NCBI GenBank assembly: GCA_036554285.1
Contig: DATBNO010000101.1
Span: 1-46,271, forward strand
Length of the DNA: 46,271 nucleotides
Source: JADGGM01 sp025449955
GTDB taxonomy: Bacteria; Gemmatimonadota; Gemmatimonadetes; Gemmatimonadales; Gemmatimonadaceae
Direction: 5' to 3'
The notes beneath the pieces are model-generated. The model saw only the letters and a program-made list of their open reading frames with translations. It was not told where the DNA came from and did not search any database. Positions 24,447 through 32,775 of this stretch are shown here, one piece after another. The stretch's first letter is position 1. Each line of letters starts with the position of its first letter. The translations under genes and the position numbers were made by a program.

Positions 24447-25838
24447 GTGCATCAGTTCGGCAATGACGTAAAGGTCGAACACGGCCGTGTGACGCTTTCG
24501 AATGAGGCCGTGCTCCAAACAGACGCGATGGATGAGTTGGTGCGTGAGGCGGTGTTTGGGCAGGGACAAACGAAGGACCACGCGCAGTGGCTGCTGTGGG
24601 AGATCGGCCAGGCGGCTGGCGTCAAACCCGCGAGCATTCACGATCTCTACCTCGCGCGCGGTCGCGGAGAAACACACGGCTTCACCGTGCCGGCCATCAA
24701 CGTACGCGGCATGGCCTACGACACCGCTCGCGCGGTGTTCCGCACCGCGGTCAAACAGCGCGCCGGCGCATTCATCGTCGAAATCGCACGGTCGGAGATC
24801 GCGTACACCGACCAACGGCCCCGCGAATACGTCGCGGTGATGTTGGCGGCGGCGCTGCGTGAAGGGTTCCGCGGACCGCTCTTCGTGCAAGGGGATCACT
24901 TCCAGGTCAACGCAAAAAAGTTCGCGGTCGATCGGCGCGGCGAGGTGGCCGCGGTCAAGCAGCTGGCGCAGGAAGCGATCGCGTCCGGGTTCTTCAATAT
25001 CGATGTCGATACGTCGACGTTAGTCGACATCTCGCTCGCGACGCTCGACGAGCAGCAGCGGCTCAACTATCAAACCGCGGTCGACATCGCGCGCTACGTG
25101 CGTGAAGTCGAGCCCGATGGCGTGACGATTTCCGTCGGCGGCGAGATCGGTGAAGTCGGCGCGCATAACAGCACGGTGCCCGAGTTGCGCGCATTCATGG
25201 ACGGCTTCAACAAGACGCTCAAGGAACGGAGCGGGTCGGCCGAAGGCCTCTCGAAGATCAGCGTGCAGACGGGGACGTCGCACGGTGGTGTGGTGCTGCC
25301 CGATGGAACGATCGCCGCGGTCAAGTTAGACCTGCAGGCTCTCGAGGAATTGTCCAAGGTCGCCCGCGACGAGTACAAGTTGGCCGGCGCGGTGCAGCAC
25401 GGCGCGTCGACGCTGCCCGACAACGCGTTCAACAATTTCCCGCGCGTCGAAGCCTGTGAGATTCACCTGGCCACCAACTTCCAGAACATTCTCTACGACC
25501 ACATGCCGGATGCCTTACGCACCCGCATCTACAAGTGGCTCGACGAGAACGCGAAGGACGAGCGTAAGCCGAAGGACTCGGACGAACAGTTCTACTACAA
25601 GACGCGGAAGAAAGCCCTTGGCCCGTTCAAGCGGGACATCTGGGACATTCCGGACTCGGTGAAGAACGATCTCGCCGTGGCGTACGACCAGACGTTCGGA
25701 TTCCTGTTCGAGCAATTGCGTGTGTCGAATACGGCGGACACGGTCGCGCGCTTCGTGAAAGCGCCTGCGATGCACCGTGCACCCGGGGCGCCGGTTGCCG
25801 TACACGCGGCGCCGGACGACGCGGAGGCGGGCGAATAA
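24447..25838 (+). CDS. Class II fructose-bisphosphate aldolase
   Basis: A 463-residue zinc-type aldolase, longer than the common 345-residue form, of the large bacterial class II group. Motifs: VPAINVRGMAYDTA, FVQGDHFQVNAKKF (zinc and catalytic Asp/His), VGGEIGEVGAHNSTVPE, VQTGTSHGGVVLPDG, and VQHGASTLPDNAF. The C-terminal RTRIYKWLDENAK and KKALGPFKRDIW block belongs to this long group. The start is a GTG at 24447 with GGGGAGG five to six bases before it. The 99-base gap after the PhnP-like gene has two small GC hairpins (near 24351 and 24391). It follows pyk closely, a glycolysis grouping. Confidence 0.93.
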   Translation: MHQFGNDVKVEHGRVTLSNEAVLQTDAMDELVREAVFGQGQTKDHAQWLLWEIGQAAGVKPASIHDLYLARGRGETHGFTVPAINVRGMAYDTARAVFRTAVKQRAGAFIVEIARSEIAYTDQRPREYVAVMLAAALREGFRGPLFVQGDHFQVNAKKFAVDRRGEVAAVKQLAQEAIASGFFNIDVDTSTLVDISLATLDEQQRLNYQTAVDIARYVREVEPDGVTISVGGEIGEVGAHNSTVPELRAFMDGFNKTLKERSGSAEGLSKISVQTGTSHGGVVLPDGTIAAVKLDLQALEELSKVARDEYKLAGAVQHGASTLPDNAFNNFPRVEACEIHLATNFQNILYDHMPDALRTRIYKWLDENAKDERKPKDSDEQFYYKTRKKALGPFKRDIWDIPDSVKNDLAVAYDQTFGFLFEQLRVSNTADTVARFVKAPAMHRAPGAPVAVHAAPDDAEAGE

Positions 25839-26491
25839 GCAGCGCCGTCGAAGCTCGGTGGCACACGGCGCTCGAACGGCTGGCCGAGCGCGCCACACAC
25901 GAGCTCAAGAATCCGCTCAATGGACTCGCCTTGAACCTCGAGGTGTTGCGCGCGAGGTTGGCGCGCGGCGCCGATGCAGCCAGCGTCACGCGCTTTGCCG
26001 ACGCCGCCTACTTCGAGCTCGAGGCACTGTCCGAGCGTCTCGACGCCCTGCTCGTATTGGCGCGTCCGGCTCGTGAGCCGGTAGATTTGCACGCGATGCT
26101 CAAGAGATTCGCCGCGCTCTACGGCGCCGCCGCTGCGGCCGAGGGCGGCTCGCTCTCACTCTGGTCGGCACCAGACCTGCCTCTCGTGACCACCGCCAAT
26201 CCCGATGCCGTGCGACTCGTGTTGAGCGCCGCGGTGGACATGGCCACGCTTCCGGCCGGTGAGGCGGAATGTGGCGTTCGCCCCGGCGAGCAGGCGGGAG
26301 ACATTGCGGTTACCATCCGGAGGACGGGAACGAGCGGCGACGCGCGGCCCTCTGGAGAAAACGGTCTACGCTTGGGCGTCGGCGTGAAGGACGCGGCTCT
26401 CGAGGCTGGGATTCGGGTGATCGATGGCCTGGACGGAGTTACTATCATCTTCCCGAGCGCCCCAACACGGCGCGAGGAGTCGCAGACCTAG
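25835..26491 (+). CDS. Reduced histidine-kinase-like protein, apparent AUA start
   Basis: A protein of about 218 residues with an H-box near its N-terminus (ATHELKNPLNGLALNLEVL, candidate phospho-acceptor His) and a helical dimerisation region. Its C-terminal half lacks recognisable N, G1 and G2 ATP-binding boxes, though VRLVLSAAVDMA and GVTIIFPSAP resemble edges of that fold. It precedes an NtrC-type regulator by 3 bases, so it is probably its signalling partner or a phosphotransfer protein. No ATG, GTG or TTG lies in frame upstream of the H-box back to at least 25742. The best start is an ATA at 25835 overlapping the aldolase stop (ATAA), with GGAGG 7 bases before it. The next canonical candidate, TTG 25931, would remove the H-box. 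Confidence 0.65.
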   Translation: MSSAVEARWHTALERLAERATHELKNPLNGLALNLEVLRARLARGADAASVTRFADAAYFELEALSERLDALLVLARPAREPVDLHAMLKRFAALYGAAAAAEGGSLSLWSAPDLPLVTTANPDAVRLVLSAAVDMATLPAGEAECGVRPGEQAGDIAVTIRRTGTSGDARPSGENGLRLGVGVKDAALEAGIRVIDGLDGVTIIFPSAPTRREESQT

Positions 26492-26494
26492 CAC

Positions 26495-27961
26495 ATGGAC
26501 AAGCACAAGATCCTCATCGCCGACGACGAGCGCAGCATTGCTGCAGGTCTGAGCGCTGTGCTCGAGGAAGAGGGCTACGTCGTCGACGTGGCGCCTGATG
26601 GGCAGAAGGCGCTTGAAAGCCTGCTCGACGGGACGTTCGGCGTCATCCTCGCCGACCTCAAGATGCCAAAGCTCGATGGACTCGCGCTGCTGCAAGAAAT
26701 GCAAGCGCGGGAAATCACGAGCGAGTGCATCATCATTACCGGGCAGGCGACCGTCGATTCCGCGGTGCAGGCGATGCGGCAGGGCGCGTACGATTACATC
26801 GAAAAACCGCTCACCGCCGAAAAATTGAATCGTCTCAAGGCGCTCATTCCAAAGGCGCTCGAGAAATTTCAGGTGAAGCAGACGAACCGCGCGCTCGCGT
26901 CGGAGCTGCAAGCACTCACGCATTACGGTGAACTGACCGGCCAGTCGGATGCGATGCGGAGCGTCTATCAGGTAATCGATGCGGTTGCGCCGTCGACGGC
27001 GAGCGTGCTGATTCTCGGCGAGTCGGGAACGGGCAAAGAACTGGTGGCGCGGGCGATTCACCAGAAGAGCGAACGCGCGCGCGGCCCATTCCTCGCTTTG
27101 AATTGTGCGGCCCTGCCCAAGGATATCCTCGAGAACGAGCTGTTCGGGCACGAGAAGGGCGCGTTCACGGGTTCGACTAACGAAAAGCCGGGCGCGTTCG
27201 AGATGGCGCACGAGGGCACGCTGTTCCTGGACGAGGTCGCCGAAATGGCGCCCGATATCCAGGTCAAGTTGCTGCGCGCGCTCGAGTCGCGTCAGGTTCG
27301 CCGGTTGGGCGGCAAGAAAGAAATCGATGTCGACATCAGAGTGGTGGCGGCGACGAACCGGGACTTACAGCAGGCGCTCGCCGAAGGCGAGCTGCGCGAA
27401 GACCTGTACTACCGGTTGGCGGTGGTCGAGTTGTATCTGCCACCGCTGCGCGAACGGATGGGCGATCTCAGGTTGCTCGCCACCGAGTTCTTGGCGCGGT
27501 TTTCTCAACAGAACAGGAAGAAGGTTTCGGGATTCGATGACGAGGCCATGGATTGGCTTCTGTCGTACCAATGGCCGGGGAACGTGCGCGAGCTCAAGAA
27601 CGCCATAGAGCGGGCGGTCATCATGTCGCGCAATGCCAGCATCTCGTTGAGCGATGTCGTTCCACGTCATCTGCGCAATTCGACCGACGTGCAGTCGCCG
27701 GTGTCGCTTCCTGTGGGATCGACATTGGCGGATGCGCGGCGTCAACTTACGCTCAAGACGTTCTCGATGACCGGCGGCGATGTCGAACGCACGGCACATA
27801 TGCTCGGGGCAACACCTGGTGAAGTTCGTGCGGAGTTGGCGGCATTGGTGTCCGCGGCGGAAGACCATGCTGAGCCTGACGCCGCGGCGCGAAACGTGAA
27901 GAGCTACGGATCCGTCAAGGACAAGGACGCGATCCGACAGAAATCGAAGGGACGCCGGTGA
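26495..27961 (+). CDS. Sigma-54-dependent response regulator, NtrC family
   Basis: A 488-residue transcription activator. The receiver domain (1-120) has the acidic pair ADDER, phospho-acceptor Asp in ADLKMPKLDG, Thr in IITGQ and Lys in IEKPL. The AAA+ domain (about 145-385) has Walker A GESGTGKEL, the sigma-54-contacting GAFTGST loop, Walker B TLFLDEVAEM, and the sensor/arginine region WPGNVRELKNAIERA. The C-terminal Fis-like helix-turn-helix (about 420-465) reads TLKTFSMTGGDVERTAHMLG. It follows the histidine-kinase-like gene and precedes ytxH-like and yihY-like genes, which may be under its control. The targets cannot be read from the window. Confidence 0.95.
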   Translation: MDKHKILIADDERSIAAGLSAVLEEEGYVVDVAPDGQKALESLLDGTFGVILADLKMPKLDGLALLQEMQAREITSECIIITGQATVDSAVQAMRQGAYDYIEKPLTAEKLNRLKALIPKALEKFQVKQTNRALASELQALTHYGELTGQSDAMRSVYQVIDAVAPSTASVLILGESGTGKELVARAIHQKSERARGPFLALNCAALPKDILENELFGHEKGAFTGSTNEKPGAFEMAHEGTLFLDEVAEMAPDIQVKLLRALESRQVRRLGGKKEIDVDIRVVAATNRDLQQALAEGELREDLYYRLAVVELYLPPLRERMGDLRLLATEFLARFSQQNRKKVSGFDDEAMDWLLSYQWPGNVRELKNAIERAVIMSRNASISLSDVVPRHLRNSTDVQSPVSLPVGSTLADARRQLTLKTFSMTGGDVERTAHMLGATPGEVRAELAALVSAAEDHAEPDAAARNVKSYGSVKDKDAIRQKSKGRR

Positions 27962-27981
27962 CGAGACGAGGAGATGAGGAC

Positions 27982-28470
27982 ATGAAGCACAGGCCCGACG
28001 ACGATGAGGACGAGCCGTACGTAGTGATCGAGCGTCGCGGAAGCGGGGCGACATCGTTTCTCGTGGGGCTCGCCGTGGGAGCCGGCATCGCGCTGTTGTT
28101 CGCGCCGCAGAGCGGCGAGGAGACGCGTCGGCAGCTCAAGCGCCGCGCCCGTCGCGCGGCCAATGTGGCGCGCGACGCCGCAGGCGATTTGTCGGAGAAC
28201 GTGGTCGACCGCTACGAGCAGGCCAAGCGGACGGTCGAGGACCGCCTCGATTCGGCGCGTCAGGCGCTCGAGATTCGCAAGCACCAGGCAGCGGAAGCGT
28301 TTCGCGCCGGCCGCGAGGCCGCTCAGCAGGCGCGGCTGGACCTCGAGGCGCGCATCGCGCAGTCGAAGGCCAACTATCGCGCTGCGACCACTCCGCCGAG
28401 GGTGACACGCCGCTCCACCATCGCGCCTAACGAAGCCCCGAACGACACGGCCGACCAGGAGACCGAGTAA
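27982..28470 (+). CDS. YtxH-domain small membrane protein
   Basis: A 162-residue protein with an acidic N-terminus, one membrane helix (about 23-43, SFLVGLAVGAGIALLFAP) and the YtxH signature LFAPQSGEETRRQLKRRARRA directly after it. A long charged helix, probably coiled coil, follows through residue 130. Members occur in stress-related contexts in Gram-positive bacteria, and their molecular role is unclear. The ATG at 27982 follows GAGGAGATGAGG. A GTG at 27958 overlapping the upstream stop (GTGA) is the alternative and would add 8 residues. Confidence 0.8.
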   Translation: MKHRPDDDEDEPYVVIERRGSGATSFLVGLAVGAGIALLFAPQSGEETRRQLKRRARRAANVARDAAGDLSENVVDRYEQAKRTVEDRLDSARQALEIRKHQAAEAFRAGREAAQQARLDLEARIAQSKANYRAATTPPRVTRRSTIAPNEAPNDTADQETE

Positions 28471-28517
28471 GCGCTCCTCACTCTTCCTTCGTTGGGCCGA
28501 CGCCCTCGGCCCCCGCC

Positions 28518-29432
28518 ATGCCCAACCACCCGCTGTCACTGCCCCGACGCGTCTGGGCGGCCACGAAGGATTACGCCAAGCGAATCTGGGACAACGCCGG
28601 CGACGACAACATCTTCTTTCTCGCCGGCGGCATCGCGTTCAACATCTTGTTGGCCGCGGTGCCGTTCGTGTTGCTGCTGCTCTCCGGGTTGGGCTATCTG
28701 CTCAACCAATCGGAAGCGCAGTCGGCGGCCAATCTGTGGACGTTCATCGATCAGCTTCTGCCGCCGCACAGCCAGTCGGCCGACTCGCCGCTGTACAAGA
28801 TCATCAACGATGTCATTCAGGCGCGCCGCTCCGTCGGGATCTACAGCCTCATTGGCTTCGTGTGGTTCTCGACGCGGTTGTTCGGCACGCTGCGCACCGT
28901 GCTCGCCGAAGTGTTCGACATCGAACACGAGCGAAGCATCATCGCCGGCAAGTTGTTCGACATCCAGATCACCGTCGTGAGCACGATCTTGTTCGTGGCG
29001 TACACGGCGGCCAACGCGTACCTCAAGCTGGCGACGACGCACGGCATCGCGATCCTCCAGCGCATCGGATTGCAGAAGGACGTGATGGGCCGCCTCGAGT
29101 ATGCGATCGGCTCCGTGATCGCGTCGGCGTTCATGGTGCTGCTCTTCTTTTCGCTCTACAAATTTCTGCCCAACCGAAAGATCCGGTGGCAGTACGCTCT
29201 TCTCGCGGCGATCGTGACGAGCGCGCTGTTCGAGCTCGCGAAGGCGGCGTTCACGTCGTACGTTGGGCGGTTCAATCCGGGCAGTCTCTACACGGGCACG
29301 TTGACGGCCATAGTCGTGATCGTGTTCTGGGTCTATTATGCGGCGGTCATTTTCATACTCGGCGGCGAAGTGGGCCGGGTATACGAGCTGCGCCGCGTGC
29401 GGCGTCTCCAGCGTGAAACGCTCGAGGAATAA
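28518..29432 (+). CDS. YihY/UPF0761-family inner-membrane protein
   Basis: A 304-residue protein with six membrane helices. The first membrane block, NIFFLAGGIAFNILLAAVPF, is the family's hallmark, and the C-terminal SLYTGTLTAIVVIVFWVYYA with ILGGEVGRVYE is also typical. This family was once annotated as ribonuclease BN by mistake. Its function is unknown and it acts in the cytoplasmic membrane. It lies 47 bases after the YtxH gene and 39 bases before threonine aldolase. A long reverse-strand open frame across it is a by-product of codon composition. Confidence 0.88.
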   Translation: MPNHPLSLPRRVWAATKDYAKRIWDNAGDDNIFFLAGGIAFNILLAAVPFVLLLLSGLGYLLNQSEAQSAANLWTFIDQLLPPHSQSADSPLYKIINDVIQARRSVGIYSLIGFVWFSTRLFGTLRTVLAEVFDIEHERSIIAGKLFDIQITVVSTILFVAYTAANAYLKLATTHGIAILQRIGLQKDVMGRLEYAIGSVIASAFMVLLFFSLYKFLPNRKIRWQYALLAAIVTSALFELAKAAFTSYVGRFNPGSLYTGTLTAIVVIVFWVYYAAVIFILGGEVGRVYELRRVRRLQRETLEE

Positions 29433-29471
29433 CCGTCGCGCGGCGCACCGCCCAAGTACTCCTTCATTCCT

Positions 29472-30485
29472 ATGTCGATCGATCTTCGCAGCGATACAGT
29501 CACGCATCCCACCGCCGCGATGCGGCAGGCCATTGCCACCGCCGAAATCGGTGACGACGTGTTGGACGGCGATCCGACCGTGAAGCGTCTCGAGGAGCGC
29601 ATCGCGGCGATGCTCGGCAAAGATGCCGCGTTGTTTTTCCCGAGCGGCACGATGGCCAACCAGACCGGCGTGTGGCTCATGTCGCGTCCGGGGACCGAAA
29701 TCCTGCTCGGCACCGGCTCGCACGTGATGATGTACGAAGCGGCCGCAGCCGCAGCGCTCTGCGGCGCGCAAGTCCGCCCGGTGCAGGGCAAGGGCTTGGT
29801 GATGGACGCCGAGTCGTTGCGGGCGGCGATCAGACCGGCGTCGCCGTACACGCTGTCGGCCAGCTTGGTGTGCATCGAGAACACGCACAACGGCGCGGGC
29901 GGTGTGATCACGCCGCTGGCCGAAATGAAAGCGATCCGCGAGGTGGCGCGCGAGCATTCGTTAGGCGTACACCTGGACGGCGCGCGACTGTGGAACGCGC
30001 ACGTGGCATCGGGCACACCGCTGGCGGACTTCGCGTCCTGCGCCGATACGGTGATGGTGTCGTTTTCCAAGGGACTCGGGTGTCCGGTGGGCGCCGCGCT
30101 CGCGGGACCGGCCGCGCTCATGCGCGACGGGTGGATGGTGCGCAAGCGATTCGGCGGCGGCATGCGGCAGTCGGGCTTCCTCGCCGCGGCGGTGCTCTAC
30201 GCGCTCGACGCGCACATGGACCGCTTGAAGGACGACCACGCGCGCGCGCGTCGCTTCGCCAAGGCCGTGGATGGTGTGAATGGAATGCGCGTGGTGCCGC
30301 CGGACACGAACATCGTCATGGTCGACCTCGGGCCGGGAGGTGATGCGGAGGCCGTGGTCGAGCGCGCCGCGGCGAAGGGCGTGCTGGTGAGCGCGTGGAC
30401 GCCCACGCGATTGCGCGCCTGCTTTCATCTCGATGTGGATGATGCGGGGACCGACGAAGCGGCGCGCGTGATCTGCTCGAGCTGA
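29472..30485 (+). CDS. ltaE: Low-specificity L-threonine aldolase
   Basis: A 337-residue fold-type I PLP enzyme cleaving threonine or allo-threonine to glycine and acetaldehyde. It begins with the family motif IDLRSDTVTHPTAAMR, then GDDVLDGDPTVKRLEE, FFPSGTMANQ, HLDGARLWNA, and the PLP lysine in SFSKGLGCPVGAAL, with RRFGGGMRQ-like GGGMRQSGFLAA. Length and motif order are normal. It is the last gene before the SRP RNA promoter, whose -35 box starts 3 bases after its stop. Confidence 0.95.
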   Translation: MSIDLRSDTVTHPTAAMRQAIATAEIGDDVLDGDPTVKRLEERIAAMLGKDAALFFPSGTMANQTGVWLMSRPGTEILLGTGSHVMMYEAAAAAALCGAQVRPVQGKGLVMDAESLRAAIRPASPYTLSASLVCIENTHNGAGGVITPLAEMKAIREVAREHSLGVHLDGARLWNAHVASGTPLADFASCADTVMVSFSKGLGCPVGAALAGPAALMRDGWMVRKRFGGGMRQSGFLAAAVLYALDAHMDRLKDDHARARRFAKAVDGVNGMRVVPPDTNIVMVDLGPGGDAEAVVERAAAKGVLVSAWTPTRLRACFHLDVDDAGTDEAARVICSS

Positions 30486-30487
30486 CG

Positions 30488-30516
30488 TTGTGAGTGTTTG
30501 CAGGGCGGGATATATT
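30488..30516 (+). promoter_or_regulatory. Promoter of the SRP RNA gene
   Basis: TTGTGA (30488-30493) and TATATT (30511-30516) are separated by 17 bases. The expected start, near 30523, coincides with the 5' side of the SRP RNA terminal stem. The -35 box begins just after the stop codon of the threonine aldolase gene. Confidence 0.75.
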
Positions 30517-30523
30517 TCGCACG

Positions 30524-30618
30524 TCCCAGGTCCCGAAGGGCGTCAGCCCACCAACTCCGTCAGGACCGAAAGGTAGCAGCGGTACGTGGTGTCGAGCGCA
30601 GCTTCGTCAGGCCTGGGG
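30524..30618 (+). ncRNA. ffs: Signal recognition particle RNA, small bacterial (4.5S) type
   Basis: About 95 bases forming one long hairpin. The terminal stem pairs CCCAGG (30525-30530) with CCTGGG (30612-30617), then CGAAG with CTTCG. Domain IV carries the protein-binding core: TCAGGACC-GAAA-GGTAGCAGC around 30560-30580, with the conserved asymmetric AGCAG side and a GAAA tetraloop where many species have GGAA. CACCA and TGGTG pair below it. It binds Ffh for co-translational targeting of membrane proteins. Its position directly before dnaX, with ebfC and recR after, is a common bacterial gene order. Ends are estimated from the stem and may shift by a few bases. Confidence 0.9.
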
Positions 30619-30630
30619 CACTGGGGGAAG

Positions 30631-30795
30631 CAGATGCAACTGGGGAATCGCGACCTGCGGTCGCTTTGGGAAGTAGGGATGCGCGACCTGTCGGTCGCTC
30701 TGGGGACAAGTAGTCCTCGCCAAGCTCCCCGTTCCCGACGCGCAGCGTTTCCCGACGCGACCGTTAGGTCGCGCTTCCCCCAGCGCAGCGCTTCC
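30631..30795. repeat. Intergenic inverted-repeat cluster between ffs and dnaX
   Basis: Three copies of a unit close to GGGAAGCGCGACCTGTCGG-TCGC. Two are direct (around 30641-30670 and 30677-30704) and one is inverted (around 30749-30782). Each core is itself palindromic (GCGACC/GGTCGC) and flanked by GGGA or TCCC. Additional GGGAA-spaced GCGCTGCGC cores lie at the right end. The inverted copy has CCGTTAGG in its loop where others have CTGTCGG or CTGCGG. The same family recurs after dnaX. Confidence 0.75.
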
Positions 30796-30803
30796 CCGTA
30801 GCC

Positions 30804-32582
30804 ATGTATTTGTCGCTCGCGCGCAAGTATCGTCCTCGCACCTTTGCCGACGTGGCGGTGCAGACGCACGTGTCCAACACGCTGCGCGGCGCCATCGCGC
30901 GCGGTCGTGTGGCGCACGGCTACCTGCTGTGCGGTCCGCGCGGAGTGGGAAAGACCACGCTTGCGCGCGTGCTCGCGATGGCGCTCAATTGCGAGAACCG
31001 CTCGCCCGACGGAGAGCCGTGCGGCGTGTGCGCGTCGTGCACGCGCATCTGGGGCGGATCGGCGAGTCTCGATGTGATCGAGATCGATGCCGCATCCAAC
31101 CGCGGTGTGGACGACGCGCGCGAGCTGCGCGAGCGCGCGATGTACGCGCCGTCGGGCGACGATCGGTACAAGGTGTACATCGTCGACGAAGCACACATGT
31201 TGACGCGCGAGGCGTGGAACGCGCTGCTCAAGATTCTCGAGGAGCCGCCGCCGCGCGTCGTATTCGTGTTCGCGACGACGGAACCGCAGAAGATCACGCA
31301 GACCGCGGCGCCGGTGATGAGCCGCCTGCAGCGTTTCGACTTCAAGCGCATCGGGACCGCGGACGTGCGCGCGCGGCTGTCTACGGTAATGGCGGCCGAG
31401 GGGATCGAGGCCGAGCCGGACGCGCTGACGCTGTTGGCGCGCGCGGCGGACGGCTCGATGCGCGACGCGCTGAGCCTGGCCGACCAGTCGCTTTCGTTAG
31501 GCGACGGCACGCTCACGGCGCAGCGGGTGCGCGATGCGTTGGGCCTGGTGCCCGAAGACGAGGTGCTGGCGCTGATCGACGTGGTGGCGGAGCGCCGGGC
31601 GGCCGACGTGTTCCCGGTCGTGGCGCGCCTGGCCGATGCCGGCGCCGACCTGGGCCTCTTCCTCGGCGCGTTAGGCGAGGGGCTGCGGGCGGCCCTGGCG
31701 ATGTCGTTAGGCGGCAGCGGCGGCGATCTCTCGGACACGCTGCGCGAGGGATTGGCGGCGCGTGTGTCGCGGTTCACGCCCGGCGATCTCGTCCGCATGC
31801 TCACGGCCATCACCGACCTCGAGCCCAAGTTCCGCCGCAGCGGCCAGCAGCAGATTCTCCTCGAGACGCTGCTCGTCCGGTTCGCGCTGCTCGACCGCAC
31901 GGTGTCGATCGAAGATCTCCTGCGCGAGATGGGTCCGGGCGACCCGTCGGACGACGGCACGCCCGCGTCGCGTCCGCCCTCGCCTCCGGGCCCGCGCCCG
32001 GCTCCGTTAGGCGACGCGCCGCCGGGCCGCGAGCGGGGCAGTGCGCCTGCGCGTGGCCCGGCCGTCGCCGATACGCCCCGGCCGCCGGCCCCCGCCGATC
32101 CGCGACCGACGGTCCTCGCCGACGCACCGGCGCCGGCCGTCACGCGCCCGGCGCCGGCTCCCACGCCCGCGCCGCCGGCGCGCGACCGCGTGTCCGTGGC
32201 CACCCTCACGTCGCGCTGGGACGACATCGTCTCGCGCTTCCGCGCCGAAGGCCGCATGGCGCTCGCCGGCGCGCTCGACCACGCGCGCCCGGTGTCGGTG
32301 TCTAACGCAGGCGAAATCGCCCTCGAGCTCGAGTCGGCCGGCGAGATCTACAAAGAACCGCTCGCCGCAAATGCGGCCGAGGTCCTGTCGGTGATCGAGA
32401 CGCTCGTCGCGGGAGCAACGCGCGTGTCGGTTCGGTTAGCCGAGCAACCCGCTGATCAATCGCCGTCCGGGCGCCGGTTCACCGAGGAAAGTGTCCGCCG
32501 CGAGCGGCTGTCGATGCTGAGGAAGAAGGATCCCACGTTGGATGCGGCGGTGGATACGTTGGATCTGGAGTTGATCGAATGA
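30804..32582 (+). CDS. dnaX: DNA polymerase III subunit gamma/tau
   Basis: A 592-residue clamp-loader ATPase. It begins YLSLARKYRPRTFADV, with Walker A GPRGVGKTTLARVL, a four-Cys zinc module (Cys in ALNCENRS, CGVCASC), the Walker B region VYIVDEAHML, sensor 1 FATTEPQKI, and sensor 2 GSMRDALSL. The AAA+ and collar domains end near residue 370. A Pro/Ala-rich linker (about 385-460) leads to a tau-type C-terminal domain that contacts the polymerase. I see no A-rich slippery site for the frameshift that makes the short gamma form in some bacteria. The ATG at 30804 has no good ribosome site. It heads the ebfC-recR-mgl-pgsA-cinA run. Confidence 0.96.
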   Translation: MYLSLARKYRPRTFADVAVQTHVSNTLRGAIARGRVAHGYLLCGPRGVGKTTLARVLAMALNCENRSPDGEPCGVCASCTRIWGGSASLDVIEIDAASNRGVDDARELRERAMYAPSGDDRYKVYIVDEAHMLTREAWNALLKILEEPPPRVVFVFATTEPQKITQTAAPVMSRLQRFDFKRIGTADVRARLSTVMAAEGIEAEPDALTLLARAADGSMRDALSLADQSLSLGDGTLTAQRVRDALGLVPEDEVLALIDVVAERRAADVFPVVARLADAGADLGLFLGALGEGLRAALAMSLGGSGGDLSDTLREGLAARVSRFTPGDLVRMLTAITDLEPKFRRSGQQQILLETLLVRFALLDRTVSIEDLLREMGPGDPSDDGTPASRPPSPPGPRPAPLGDAPPGRERGSAPARGPAVADTPRPPAPADPRPTVLADAPAPAVTRPAPAPTPAPPARDRVSVATLTSRWDDIVSRFRAEGRMALAGALDHARPVSVSNAGEIALELESAGEIYKEPLAANAAEVLSVIETLVAGATRVSVRLAEQPADQSPSGRRFTEESVRRERLSMLRKKDPTLDAAVDTLDLELIE

Positions 32583-32745
32583 GGGAAGAGGGAAGGGCGA
32601 CCTGCGGTCGAGGCGGGAAGCACTGCGTTGCGGGAAGCGCGGCCGCTGAGGATGTTGCCCGCCAGTTCCCTCTTCCCACAGCGTAGCACTTCCCTCAGCG
32701 TCAGCGCTTCCCTAAGCGACCGACAGGTCGCGCTTCCCTTTCCTC
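32583..32745. repeat. Intergenic inverted-repeat cluster between dnaX and ebfC
   Basis: Same family as before dnaX. One direct unit (about 32592-32621, GGGCGACCTGCGGTCG with GGGAAG on its right) and one inverted unit (about 32707-32740) lie at the ends. Between them are GGGAAGCACTGCG and GGGAAGCGCGGCC-type spacers and their complements. The whole block can fold back on itself, with GGGAAG on the left and CTTCCC on the right. Confidence 0.75.
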
Positions 32746-32775
32746 AACCGCCCGTTCTCATCTACCTTTCTTTCC

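Noticed and set aside
28536..29957. 473-codon minus-strand open frame opposite yihY and ltaE
   Set aside because: It lies opposite two genes with clear family motifs; its composition (Arg/His-rich) is typical of shadow frames in high-G+C DNA.
30920..32257. Long open frames opposite and out of frame within dnaX
   Set aside because: Low-complexity Arg/Ser/Ala-rich translations with no motifs, while dnaX is unambiguous in the same stretch.
31900..32582. Programmed frameshift in dnaX giving gamma and tau
   Set aside because: No A-rich slippery heptamer with a following stem was found near the end of the ATPase part; the full frame reads through to a tau-type end.
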